Assembly (NCBI GenBank): GCA_016617855.1
Contig: JAECUM010001074.1
Span: 17,187-81,186 of the forward strand
Direction: 5' to 3'
Source: Megalonaias nervosa
Taxonomy: Eukaryota > Mollusca > Bivalvia > Unionida > Unionidae
Length of the DNA: 64,000 nt
Shown in pieces: positions 9,001-19,495 of this stretch. The stretch's first letter is position 1, and every line of letters begins with the position of its first letter. The translations under genes and the position numbers were made by a program. The notes beneath the pieces were generated by a model. The model was not told the DNA's origin and searched no databases. It saw nothing but the letters and a program-made list of their open reading frames with translations.

Positions 9001-10475
9001 CTACGATCTCACATACAGATTTATATTAAGTGATTCATTTCTCAAATCCAGAAGGTGTCCGATCTGGTCAGTAAGTTTGAAATGTATTCTTGATAACAGT
9101 GGATTATGACATCTCAGATAAACAGGATTAATTGGTTCTGATACAATTAAATATCCTGGTGGTACTTGAGGGGTAAAGGAGTTATAGAACGTATCCTTGC
9201 TGGGCCTGACTGGATTTTTCAAGATCTACTTGATAATTGCCATCAATGAAGTCACAAACTAGATTAACTGCGATCGTCGATGTGATATTGACAATACTAG
9301 GTGAGACCTTACGACCTCCACCGTATGGATCATTATTATGTCTGAGAATAGTTGGCGGCGGGGCTACTTTTCTCCATGAATCAAGTATTTTTGGAAAATA
9401 TTCATCGACAAGATCACTGACTGATTTTCTTAACTCTTTGGCGTTATATCCTGGAATTATAAATGTTGGTAATTGTTCTTTGTTTATACCATAATGCTGA
9501 GCAAAACATTCTCGTGTAGCAAAAAATGGGGGTAGTCTGTTGTGCGATGTTTAGTGGTAAACACCGTTCCAATAATAAACCAATTAGCATGCTGAAGATC
9601 CGATGCAATCTGATTTAGATGTTGTATCCTTTTGATTATTTGTTGTTTTACATCATCGCTGTAATATTGCGTAATACTAATAAATACATTTCGTAATTCA
9701 TTGCTTATTAGTTGATGTTTAGGTTTAATATCATTAGAAAATGAGTTAATAAACTCTTCATCAAAAACAAATTTGTGTGCGATTTCGGAATCGGGATCAA
9801 AAACATACGAATATAATGGTTTGTCCCATATAGAAAGTTTTTTACCATCGTATATAACATAATTTACATCTTCTCCATCAAGTAGTTCCGTAACTTTCCA
9901 TGGATATTTATTTCGATATTCCGGAATATTTATAAATATTGCTTTATCAGTTTTAAATTCATCACGTTTCGGTTCTGGTAGTCCATTATAAACAGGAGGA
10001 ACTTCTGGCCAACCTAGCACTGATCTGATCGAACTTTGATAAATATCTACGGTGTAGTCGAGAGAATTTATTTCTATCGCGGACGATCACGTTGCTTCAT
10101 GAACCACGATAGCTATTTTGGATTCTTTTCCTGTAATAGACTTAATTATGCATTGGACCTCATCGTTGATTTGTTCTATTTGATAATTGCCATTTGGAAT
10201 GCCAACAAAAACTTGCTAATCGGGAGTTCCGTCGGGTTTATTCTTATTTGCGAATACAAGGGAATTATTTGCTTGTAATCCACCGAATGATTTCGATCTG
10301 ATATTTGGCCAGCTATAATAAACTCGTAATTGTGTTAGCGCTATTTCGTTAGCTTGAATTGCAGTTGGAAAAAGCACATTAACTCAGGATTGGTTGAACT
10401 CGCTGACATCATTGTTGTCTTCAGCGGTGCTGTATTAACGACGATTTGTTGCAGTAGTTCGTTCGATGATGACAT
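9001..10475 (-). pseudogene. Penton-like minor capsid/spike protein of the Polinton
   Basis: From the ATG at 10,475 to the stop at 9,001 the pieces add up to a protein of about 490 residues. The N-terminal part has NEIALTQLRVYYSWPNIRSK, then VGIPNGNYQIEQINDEV, a pattern seen in penton-like or spike proteins of Polintons and related viruses. The end has VPPGYLIVSEPINPVYL and KLTDQIGHLLDLRNES, also recurrent in that family. Lesions are a frameshift near 10,380, a TAG near 10,225, a TGA near 10,093, a frameshift near 9,510 and another near 9,200. The largest intact piece is 9,484-10,020. It is the first gene of the virion module, all on the minus strand. The exact capsid role (penton versus other spike) is inference; it could also be two adjacent genes. 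Confidence 0.6.
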
Positions 10476-10489
10476 TATTATTACTGTTA

Positions 10490-10985
10490 TTATTTTAAAT
10501 CGGGAATTTGATCTTCCATTAGATTTTCTATTTTTTTGTCAAATACTTCATTGTAAATTTTTATCATCATTGTGAACTCCTCATCGGATATTTTACCATC
10601 ACTGAGATACGACGAGAGATACGATGATAGTTTGAAATATGCTGACATCGCCGTGTGTAGTTTTATTACATACTCGTGTAATTTTGTGCTTGTTCATGTA
10701 GCTATCTTCTTCGCAATAATACTGAAAATACCAGCAATTGTCGTTGCAGCTGAAACAACGATTGTTACAACTGCAGGCGCGGTCATTTTTATTGTTGATA
10801 GCATTACTCCGGTTCCAGCGATGATAGTAGAAACTGAATAAACAATTATATCAATGACAACCACACGTCTGCGATATTTTTTTTTTACTTTTACTGTATA
10901 ATCGTCAACGATATTAGTTAGTTTAGTTTGCCATGTACATACTTGATTGTACTGTAACGAAGAACGTCGATTGGATTTTGATTCA
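10490..10985 (-). pseudogene. Membrane-spanning Polinton protein with C-terminal helical domain
   Basis: A long minus-strand frame of about 160 codons ends at the TAA at 10,492-10,490, 15 bp upstream of the penton-like start. After a basic stretch (VKVKKKYRRR) it has two hydrophobic, Ala/Thr/Val-rich segments (about residues 55-75 and 80-100), then a helical C-terminus containing LSDGKISDEEF. A TAG-type stop interrupts it after IIAKKIA near 10,708. Polintons often carry a protein of this build between the capsid-related genes; its function is unknown. No clear ATG was found, so the 5' limit is approximate. The plus-strand ORF at 10,572-10,841 is its shadow. Confidence 0.5.
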
Positions 10986-10996
10986 TTATACTTTTA

Positions 10997-12233
10997 TTAA
11001 GTGATTAATTGAGGTGTTTCAGCGACAAATTGCTGACACCACCAGTAAGACGCTGCGGTTAATTTTTTATCAGATGGTTCCAGTATAAATACTTCTTCGG
11101 CATCTTTATTTAATACAATAGATACGGTTCCAGAAAAATCATCGGTTGAATGAAGCCATGGATACGTGGTAAAAATCCAAAATTTTGCAGAGCTGAACAC
11201 GGACAGCCTGTACACACCAGCAACTCGTCGCGGTATGTCTGATAGTGTTATTTTTCTGTGACCATGTTGATGATCCTGATGATACTGTGTATACCACGTT
11301 GATGATCTGCTTTTGAGGAATTTTTATCAGAGTAGATTTTTCAACGATATCAGGAATTCAACTGACAATATCGTTGAGTCTTGTGTTGATGTCAGCGAGT
11401 TTAATATCAACAACTGCTGAACTTCCAAAAAATTCATTAATGGCTCTGTTTATGTTCCTACGAAAATTCAGAAACGTTTGTACGTGATTAGAACAGTCAG
11501 TTCTAAATGCGGTCATTCCATCGTTGATTGTCGTCAACGAAGTTGTCGTCGGGATGTTGCTATCGTCGACGTATTTCTTCGTTGCAGCATCAAAATCTGA
11601 TTCTGGTGTTCTGAGATTATTAATTCCATTGTTGCTCATGTCGAGAAATGCACACATCATACAACCGTTAACTGATATGAACTTAGATTCTTGATCATCG
11701 ACGTATTTTTTGTTGCTGCGTCTGTGGGTATGACTGGGTCGATAATTTTGTTTGTTTCATGACACTAATACCAGTAAAAATATCGCCGGTTTTCGTAGCG
11801 TAATTGTTGATTGAATTTCCAGAATCTTGTATTCTACCTTTTTCATCAAATACAACAATATTATCATGCTACATGTCTGCGGCATGATGCCCCAGTGCTA
11901 GACATCACTATAAACTGCCACACTGCAGACATCGTAGCGATATGACTGAAAAATTGTTAAAGCTACGTTAAAAATCATAATCACATCACATCACATCACA
12001 ATATTGTCTTTGAGCGCGTTTGTAATTCGTACAAGGATGTCTGTTAACTGGATGTTACTTGATTTTAATCGTCCTTGTTTATCCTGAAAAATAACGACTT
12101 CATTGCTATCTACTCTTGCAAGATTTAAAAGATCATCGAGTTCATTCCTGAGTTGATCAAGAGTTGCATATTTAGATAAATCACCTGCTTGTTGGGTTTT
12201 AGTCTTAGCTGATCTTCCGTTAATATCTACCAT
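10997..12233 (-). pseudogene. Tail-fibre-like virion protein, split by a SINE
   Basis: The ATG at 12,233 starts MVDINGRSAK. The protein shows repeated units of phage tail-fibre type: SNEVVIFQDKQGRLKSSNI, a second unit DNIVVFDEKGRIQDSGNSIN, and two copies of a DAATKKYVDD-like element (near 11,690 and 11,565). The C-terminal piece (10,997-11,215) is Trp/Phe-rich and may be the knob. A SINE lies between the two FxxKGR-type units at about 11,872-11,990 and reads in the opposite orientation. Additional frameshifts are seen near 11,700 and 11,300. Fibres of this sort probably bind host receptors; this is inferred from the repeat type. It lies between the membrane protein and the protease. Confidence 0.6.
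11872..11990 (+). mobile_element. 5'-truncated SINE (family 1) inserted in the fibre gene
   Basis: The segment from GCTACATGTCTGCGGCATGA to GCTACGTTAAAAATC matches the 3' part of the SINE copies at 17,378, 23,965 and 59,731 nearly base for base, followed by a short (ATCAC)n-like tail. Flanks carry AATATTAT and AATATTGT on the two sides, a likely target-site duplication inside the fibre codons. This shows that the element has long been resident in the nuclear genome. Confidence 0.85.
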
Positions 12234-12250
12234 TATACTTTAAGATCTGT

Positions 12251-12708
12251 TTAAAACGTCGACGACGATGTATACTCGTGCACAACTTTATGAGGAGGCA
12301 TTGACGATTTTGATACAGCATCGAGCACAGCGAGTACTTCACGGCCACATATTGGCGGATCAGTTATTGTCTGTGTTGGTAATGTTGAATACCAGATTGG
12401 AATACTTTGCATGTTGCTAATATATTTTAAAAATTCTTTTGCTGGTGTGCCAACCTATACGAGTCAAAATAAACAATTCCACCTGGATCAATAGCGTATG
12501 CAACCCAATGAGTACCAGGACCAGAACTTCCATCGAGATTGATGATACCAGTTTCAACAGTATTTGGTTTGTCCGTTAATTGATCACGCATAAAAACACC
12601 TCTGAAGTTTTTGATGTTTAATCGCTCAGTAGCATCAAGTAAATCAAAACTGGACATAGGAAGAATCAGCGAAGTGTCCCGGGCAGTCTTAGACCTTGTC
12701 CGTACCAT
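12251..12708 (-). pseudogene. Adenain-like cysteine protease of the Polinton
   Basis: This is a maturation protease of the adenovirus/Ulp1-like C5/C48 type, expected to process virion precursors. The ATG is at 12,708. FRGVFMRDQL is followed by GPGTHWVAYAID, which supplies the catalytic His, and IVYFDSY, which supplies the Asp. A frameshift near 12,437 interrupts the gene; beyond it the frame contains PPICGREVLAVLD, placing the catalytic Cys, and stops at 12,253-12,251. The length of about 150 residues is normal for Polinton proteases. It sits between the fibre and core genes. All three catalytic residues survive despite the break. Confidence 0.88.
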
Positions 12709-12730
12709 GAATATGGAGTTCCTGGCAGTC

Positions 12731-13130
12731 TTAGACCCTTTCCCTTTTTCTTAATCTTTTAATTCCTTGTCCTGTTGCGTTCTTTAATGCCATTCCAGCA
12801 GCAGTTCCAACAGCACCTAACTCAGCAGCTTTTGCAACAGCTGGGGCTGCAGCGGCTATCAACGCTGGTATAGCTGTGAGAAGTGGAAATATACCACCTG
12901 TCTTAGCGATGTCTTTAAAGGCACCCGCAGAAAGATTAAGTCGTATGCCGGTCTTTGATCGTTTGGCTTCATTGAAGTGCTTGAGTTGACGTTCTGTCAG
13001 TGATAGTTTATTTGAGCCACCTGTGATTTGTTCTTTTTTAATGATACTTTTACTCCACAGTTTTCTTTTGACACTGATTGTAGGTTTTTAATCTGACTAT
13101 GAGTCAGACTGACACTAACATGATGCTATG
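12731..13130 (-). pseudogene. Hydrophobic core (adenovirus pX-like) minor virion protein
   Basis: This frame is easy to miss because its ORF is broken and lacks a start. The C-terminal 95 or so codons are open: GSNKLSLTERQLKHFNEAKR, KTGIRLNLS, then GGIFPLLTAIPALIAAAAP and a basic end (KRLRKRERV) at the stop at 12,733-12,731. The N-terminal piece VSVSLTHSQIKNLQSVSK lies in another frame, joined through a frameshift near 13,065. Polintons and related viruses commonly encode such a protein with LT..Q and GG-hydrophobic segments, usually placed near the protease and capsid genes, as here. A role in membrane disruption or core packing is inference. Confidence 0.65.
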
Positions 13131-13158
13131 ACATTTATAATTATCATGAGCGATCAAA

Positions 13159-13972
13159 TTACATGTTTTCTACTGGGGAATCAATGACTCTCATTCGACC
13201 ACCAACATCTTCAAGTAGCATTGTCTTATCGCTGAGTATAACAGCCGTTGCTCTGTAATTAGCAATAGCTCCTCTTGTCACACGAGTTCGAAAGTGTATA
13301 TCAGCGACAGATTGCCTAATAAATCCGAGTGTTCCAGCGAAAAGTAATAGATCGGATGCAAAGTTATACAATCTAGCTGTTATATTTGTAAACCAGAATC
13401 AACATTTTGATCACGTCCCATAAATGACATTAAACGATGATATGCACGTGCTACATGATTTTGATCAAATTTAAAAATATATCCTCAGCTGGTTCTTGAT
13501 GTCCGTTTATCCTCAGTGAAACCTCGGAAACACCGAGTTTGTCAAAGATCATTATACTATGTGTTTGTGAGTTTACTCGTGCAGCATCTTGGAAAGCAAC
13601 AAATATATGTCACGGTGCAAAGACACCTTGCTGTGATGCTATCTGCCACGTAAATAAACCATTGATTGTACTTTGAACACAATCTGTGGTCATCGTCAGC
13701 CGTGATAATGTCATAATGCCATTATTAATAAAACCGACAACAACATCAGCTCCATATTCAGTATTATCTGTTTTTAAGATCTCACCTTCTACTTCAATAA
13801 ATGCTTCAGCGGGTAAGAAATATCTGCTTGTATCCTGAACTTGCAATTCGATTCTTCCAGGCTGATTTGGCTGTCGTGCGTCATAAGAATAATATTGATA
13901 ATCGCGCACAGATTCATCCTTGAGAACTGGCGCATCCATGTCAAATGCGGGATCAGATACACGCTTGAACAT
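13159..13972 (-). pseudogene. Double-jelly-roll-type major capsid protein remnant
   Basis: The first ATG in the coding frame is at 13,972. The N-terminal part (to 13,610) contains QPGRIELQVQDTSRYFLPAE and VVGFINNGIMTLSRL, the pattern of the first jelly roll of Polinton-type capsid proteins. A TGA near 13,608 and a frameshift near 13,475 separate a middle part with NSQTHSIMIFDKLGVSEVSL, a fragment RAYHRLMSFMGRD, and a final part (13,159-13,371) with VADIHFRTRVTRG and NYRATAVILSDKTMLL. The total of about 270 codons is short for a double jelly roll (usually above 400), so internal deletion is likely. A single-jelly-roll minor capsid protein remains possible. It follows the basic protein gene by a few bases. 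Confidence 0.6.
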
Positions 13973-13976
13973 TTGA

Positions 13977-14297
13977 TTATATTTGTTCTCGTCTAACACG
14001 AGGATCACTTCCCGATATCAGACTAGCAGTTTTATATTTTTTTCTTTTTCTATCATTGATTGCTGAGAATGCTTTGCTAGCAACATCACCAACAGCACCA
14101 ATACATTTTTTACGAACAACGTCAATAGCTTTCATTCCCAGTTGCTTTGCAATTGGTATTGCTTTTGGGGCTATCCTTTTAAATAGACCCTGAAGAACAT
14201 CACCGAGTCGATCCCCGCAGATTGCTTTATAGGTTGGCAATCTCGAATTTATCACCCTGACCATGGTCGGTCCGCTTTGAGCATTGTGTATAATCAT
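13977..14297 (-). CDS. Small basic virion-core candidate
   Basis: This intact 106-codon ORF has an ATG at 14,297. It is rich in Lys/Arg, with KRIAPKAIPIAKQLG, a VVRKKCIGAVGDVASKA segment and an NDRKRKKYK cluster, much like DNA-condensing core proteins of adenovirus type. The stop at 13,977 lies just upstream of the capsid start, consistent with co-transcription. The family was not firmly recognised; the core role is suggested only by charge and position. Confidence 0.5.
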   Translation of the reverse strand: MIIHNAQSGPTMVRVINSRLPTYKAICGDRLGDVLQGLFKRIAPKAIPIAKQLGMKAIDVVRKKCIGAVGDVASKAFSAINDRKRKKYKTASLISGSDPRVRREQI

Positions 14298-14316
14298 TTT
14301 ATTTTATATCGTTTCT

Positions 14317-15237
14317 TTAATCACTGAAATAATCATCGGCGATTTCATTAACGAGGGACGGATACACATTAATATCCATGATACCGCCTGTAAATAATCT
14401 CTTGCAAATAGCAGCTGCTTCATTAATGATTTCTGGGGAATTATTGCCGGCTCGTTTTCCTCCAATGAGGATTTCTAGTCTGTCCACGTCAGTAAGGACG
14501 TTGCTGGGACATGGAGTGATAAGACCACTTCCAGTTGTTTCTTTTGGTTTTTTCTTACATTCTGGACATAATTCTCTCCTTTGTCTAATTTTTTCAAATT
14601 CCAAATCTTCTTGTTTAGATCGCAACTCCATTCCTTCTTCTCTTTGTCTCCTTTCCTGCACTATTTCTTAAAGACGATTATTTACCGACTGGACAAAAAA
14701 GTAAAAATCAGCATTAATTTCCTTTCCTCTGATTGCCGGAATATTGGTATAAATGCGACTTATATCCTTAACCCAATTGGTAGATATTAGAGATTTAACA
14801 TATTCGGGTTTTATATACTTATCTCTATTACGATATCCAAACGCGGCAATATCAAGTAATTGGTCTCGATCCATGATAGCGGCAATACCTTCAGGTGTGA
14901 ATTTATCTACTGTCTTAATTCTGACTCTTGGCAGAGGTTGTGGTTGATCTTCAGGTTGTGGTTGAGAAGGTTGAACGGGCGGTGGTTGAGCTGCTTGAAT
15001 ATGGCCAGCAATATCAACAGGTAATGTTTCAAGAGCTCTTTGTGTTGCCTCAGTTGCTGTAACAATTTTCTTTGTTGGTTCGACAATTGGTTTAAATAAT
15101 TGTTCTGCACCTTTTACAAATTCCACCTGAGACTCCTGACGCGCTTGTAGTTGTTGCTTGACAGAATCACGGACGGGTAGATACTTTTTAATTGCCTCTA
15201 GTTGCTGTCGAGCTAGTTTAGCTGTATGAGAATCCAT
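14317..15237 (-). pseudogene. Coiled-coil/proline-rich Polinton protein with one in-frame stop
   Basis: The ATG at 15,237 opens a 189-codon frame: a helical, Gln/Glu-rich N-terminus, a Pro/Gln-rich linker (PPPVQPSQPQPEDQPQP) and a helical domain with EGIAAIMDRDQLLDIAAFG. A TAA at 14,670-14,668 ends it, but the same frame stays open to 14,317 with another Glu/Arg-rich helix and a CPEC pair. The two pieces therefore look like one protein of about 306 residues broken by a single stop; two separate genes are the alternative. The family is not recognised. This is the last viral-looking gene before host-like DNA. Confidence 0.5.
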
Positions 15238-15501
15238 TATTGATATAACGATGATTTAATTACAGCAGCAGAGAGGGTGACGACCAACAGTGAGTGTCCG
15301 GGTACGAAAATATACACGCCATAAGAAATGAAATAAAACGTCAGCGATAAAGTAACAAAATGAGCTAACCCAATTAGAGAGAATCTCGATCCGTTAGAGA
15401 CCGGTTTAGCGTTATTGACCTTGTCTTTTCAGTTTTTGTAGGAACCTTTATTTTTCAAACAAAGACAATTCGAGGAAGTCTGTTCACCCTCTCAGCTGCT
15501 G
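15238..15501. other. Possible right boundary of the Polinton
   Basis: After the last viral ORF, an 18 bp imperfect inverted repeat (CAGCAGCAGAGAGGGTGA at 15,263; TCACCCTCTCAGCTGCTG at 15,484) brackets about 200 bp without a gene. It does not match the inverted-repeat arms at 6.4 and 8.3 kb. To its right the sequence looks like ordinary host DNA. Confidence 0.35.
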
Positions 15502-17377
15502 GATCTGAGGATAACACAAGAAACTTGTCCAATATTATATTAGTTCAAAAGCTGTGGCAATTGAAGTCCTTTGAGAAGATATGCAGTGATTAAGTAGGTG
15601 AAGGAATCAAATTATTGTTCTCAGATGGAGAAAATGGACAAAATATACATTATATTATAAACAAATATTGTAATTGAAACGACATCGGAGATTTGTCAAA
15701 CGGTTATTACAACTAACATCTCAGCCTTTGTCACCTCGTTCGTACCTTTATTTCAGGAATTAATTTACGTCTCCCAAAGCCAAGTGCTATCAAAACAAAA
15801 TATGTACATGCTATATTCGCTATAATAAATAAATAAATGAATACTATGAAAAGAGGTCGACGGTTGAATCATTGATAATGAGATGAGATGGGGAGGTAAT
15901 CAAGATTGATCCACGTTAATCTTTAATACCTATGACCTTGTTGAACCCATTTTATGCTTGTTTGCACAATTGAGTACCAGTCGGAGTATCCTCGGTACTT
16001 TCCACGAAGAAAATTCAGATATGTCTCAGATACATCAATTTGAATTATTACATGACGGGATCACATTACGAACTACTACCTCGTTGTGTATGTGAAAACA
16101 AAAATATTGCGACAATGAAAAGATATGCACAAGGATTTAAGTTAACATAATATTTCTTAGTGTTACGACTCTAGGTCTTAAAATATGTGACAGAAATAAG
16201 TGAAACCAATAATTTAAGCAAAATCAACATGCTATTTATTTCTTTTAATACGAAGTGAAAATTCAAGAGACACTTACAGAATTGTATATTAAATCTCAAA
16301 CAATTCTCCTAAATATCCGATCACAACAACCCCCCAACAAAATAGAATGGTCTGAATGAATTCCAATAATTTTGAATGTCCTGATGTAACACAACGATGT
16401 AGTCTAGAATGTCTTTGAATAAGTTCATAAAAATCCAAAGTAGTTTATATAAATCATAAAGGTGAATGAGCACTTGAATAATTCCAATGACTATTTCTAA
16501 ATAACACAACTGTAAATTATGATCATGGATTCCCACAGATTGATACAGAACAGGAATGAAGTAACAGCATAGCAAATCCCTGTTTATACACATTTGAACT
16601 TGACCTAGAATGTAATAAAACAATCACTCCTACGGAAAAGCCTAGTTTAATTTGTAAACAAGACTGACACTGAACTCAGATGCGTGTAAACATATTGTTT
16701 GCAACTTACAGTCATGGATAAAAGTTAGCTATGTAAACATTCTATATACAAATGGCCACTGTCTTCAGTTACAGCGTACAATCATGGACAAAAGTTAAGC
16801 ACACAATATAGATATACATAACACTTAACATGAAAATAGGTTCGACCGGTTATTGAGTTTACGTTAAAAAAACCTAAACAGATCGCGGGGTGCTTAGCAC
16901 TTGTTGCACAGGAAATTTGTGTTGTTCCCCCCACCCTCAAAATAGAAAAATCAGTATGTCGTATACATGCGAGGGTTCAAATATGGCTTGACAGAAAAGG
17001 ACGTGGTAGCCCTGATTGTATTGAATGCAACTCTAATTTTTCTGTCACCTTTATCTGAAACTGATAAATTATTTTTGTTATCCTGCTCTTTGTGTCTTGA
17101 TCACGAAAAGTTCAAGTACGTTAATAGAAATAAATAAAAACCCGAAAGTTGTTTTATCTTACACTCTATATGTATGACAGCATTTAATGGCACACCAATA
17201 ACTTGCCCAAAGATTCATGGTCAGAATTAGGATTGCATATTTTTGTGACATCAGTAAACTAACAAATTCTTTCCGAAGAAAGTCGCCCTTCTCATTTTTA
17301 ATTTTTAAAATCGTATACACAACTTGAATAAAAGTTACCTCGCTAACAATAACATCGACTTTTTATTTGCTTGTTTA
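15502..17377. other. Intergenic, nothing recognised
   Basis: Only short ORFs without protein-like character; AT-rich. A short repeated phrase (TCATGGA.AAAAGTTA) occurs at 16,714 and 16,782. Confidence 0.5.
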
Positions 17378-17660
17378 ATCGCTCCGGTGGTCTAGGGATT
17401 AGAGCGTCCGCCTCGGATGCGGGAGGTCGAGGGTTCATACCAAGGACTTACCAAAATCATTAATAGCTGCCTCGCTAGGCGCTCAGCATTAAGAGGTTAG
17501 TGTTAGGACTGGTCGGCCTGATGTCAGGATAATGTGATTGGGTGGGACATGTTGCTACATATCTGCGGCATGATGCCCCAGTGCTAGACATCACTATAAA
17601 CTGCCACACTGCAGATATCGTAGCGATATGGCAGTTTAAATTGTTAAAGCTACGTTAAAA
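17378..17660 (+). mobile_element. SINE family 1, full-length copy
   Basis: The tRNA-like head has GGTGGTCTAGGGATTAGAGC (A box) and GAGGGTTCATACC (B box), followed by a body with the landmark GCTAGACATCACTATAAACT and the end AAAGCTACGTTAAAAATCC. A CT/CA microsatellite follows at 17,670-17,712. The same family is at 11,872, 23,965 and 59,731. Confidence 0.9.
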
Positions 17661-17669
17661 ATCCAAATC

Positions 17670-17712
17670 TCTCTCTCTCTCACACACACACACACACGCA
17701 CACACACACACA
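17670..17712. repeat. (CT)n(CA)n microsatellite
   Basis: Dinucleotide tract directly downstream of the SINE tail. Confidence 0.9.
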
Positions 17713-19444
17713 GGAGCGCGCGCACTTGCTTGCTTGCATCTAAACATTTGCCTGCAGTGTTGAATTTTGACGGTGGATTCAACTATTCGTCGTACAAAGT
17801 AGCACATTACAACTTTTATGATTTTGTTAAACACGATTGGTCAGTGTCAAAAGTGCATTCAACCAATTTGCAGCTCAAACCTGTATGAACACAAATGGAC
17901 AATATCGCTAGGGGAGACAACCACGCCTGGTAATGAACATGTCATGTCATAAATTTCAGGTGTTCACACGTTCCCCCTGACAATCATCCCTTATGAAACA
18001 GTAGAAAACTTTGAATGCTAACACAATTTGTTAAAACCATGTAGGAAAATATTCAGCTTACATTAATTAGCTGGAGAAGCATTGATCAACATGTAGTTCG
18101 CCCTGATAAGCAGGCATCTGGTTTATGCTTACATACTTCACATATCGCCTGAGATAGTATTGTTCAGCGATGCATAGGTGGCAGCATATGTTAGAGTTCA
18201 TTTGAAACATGACGATAAGTTTATTTTAGTGCTGGGATTCAGAGAGCAACGATTATGGACAAATACTGTATAGCTAGCCATAAAATCAGTAGTGAATTCA
18301 CGCAGATCCTAAGACAATCATTTTTAGTTTTTCTCTTTTACAAGAGGAGATTTTCAAAAAGAAATTCAACAGACCAGAGAGACCTAATGATATTTTAATA
18401 AAAACAACAAACAAGAAATACATGAGAGATAGGTCCATAATACTTTTTGTTTATTACCATCTCCTGTAAGGATACATCTCTGGACCAATCAATTATCCAA
18501 ACCATTGAAATTATCTGACGAATCAAACTGAAATGCAAGTAAATATAGTGTCGCCTGCTAGGTTTTGGTTACGGATCCTCATCATCCTAGATTGAATATA
18601 CAAGTGACATGAATGACATGTTGTTTGGGGATGCAGCAAATCATGTATTCACTCATTAAATATTTTACACTTTGGTCTGAACAATAATGTAAAATTGTTT
18701 CACATGCTAATGTGATTTCAGACTACACACATTTGCATATCACCGTTATATTTCTCTCTACTATTTCAAAATAAAGTGCACAGAGTCAAATGTAAGAAAA
18801 TATAAGAAACGATCTTGCAGCAAGTGATTTGAAATTTCGTGAGAGTAAATGCTACAGTTGTGGCTTTGATTTACGAGAATGTGTGCAGAAGCTTTACTAT
18901 GAAGTATATTTGAGTAACAGTGAGCCAACACAATGACATGTTTCGACATTAAGAGAAATCTAAACAACTAATGAGAAAGTTAAACAGTAAAAACTGAAAA
19001 TTAAATTAAAGCTATATTTCATTTTTCGGAAAGAATCTGAAAAGGGACTTTTAGAGATATTTAGCAAAAACTACGTATATAAATTAACCCAGTTCTACTG
19101 AAAAGGTAACGGTGACAAGAACAGCATAAAATTTATCGTGATTAATTCATTCAAGCATGAGAGTGGATTGGGCTGACTGGTCTGGGTGGAGAGATTATAT
19201 TTTGAGTTCATGGTTGACATTAGTTTAGGAATACAGGTCACGTGAAACTGTGGTGCACCTTAAAACAAGGTAGAACATTTTCACTGTTCCTACAGGTCGA
19301 ATTACTTCCGAAGCTCACGTCTTTTGAATCAAACAAAGGCTCCGATGCTGGCTAAATTCGAGAGTGCCATTGACATTATTTACGGACATCCTGGCTGGCT
19401 TGACGTAAGCTGGGATTTATAAATTTTGGAAAGTCAGCTTGCCC

Positions 19445-19495
<51 letters not shown>

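Noticed and set aside
10572..10841. Plus-strand hydrophobic ORF
   Set aside because: The minus strand carries the better-supported Polinton membrane protein with LSDGKISDEEF at its end.
17378..17455. Functional tRNA genes at SINE heads (also 59,731 and 24,190)
   Set aside because: Several dispersed copies with the same non-tRNA body show that these are SINE promoters.
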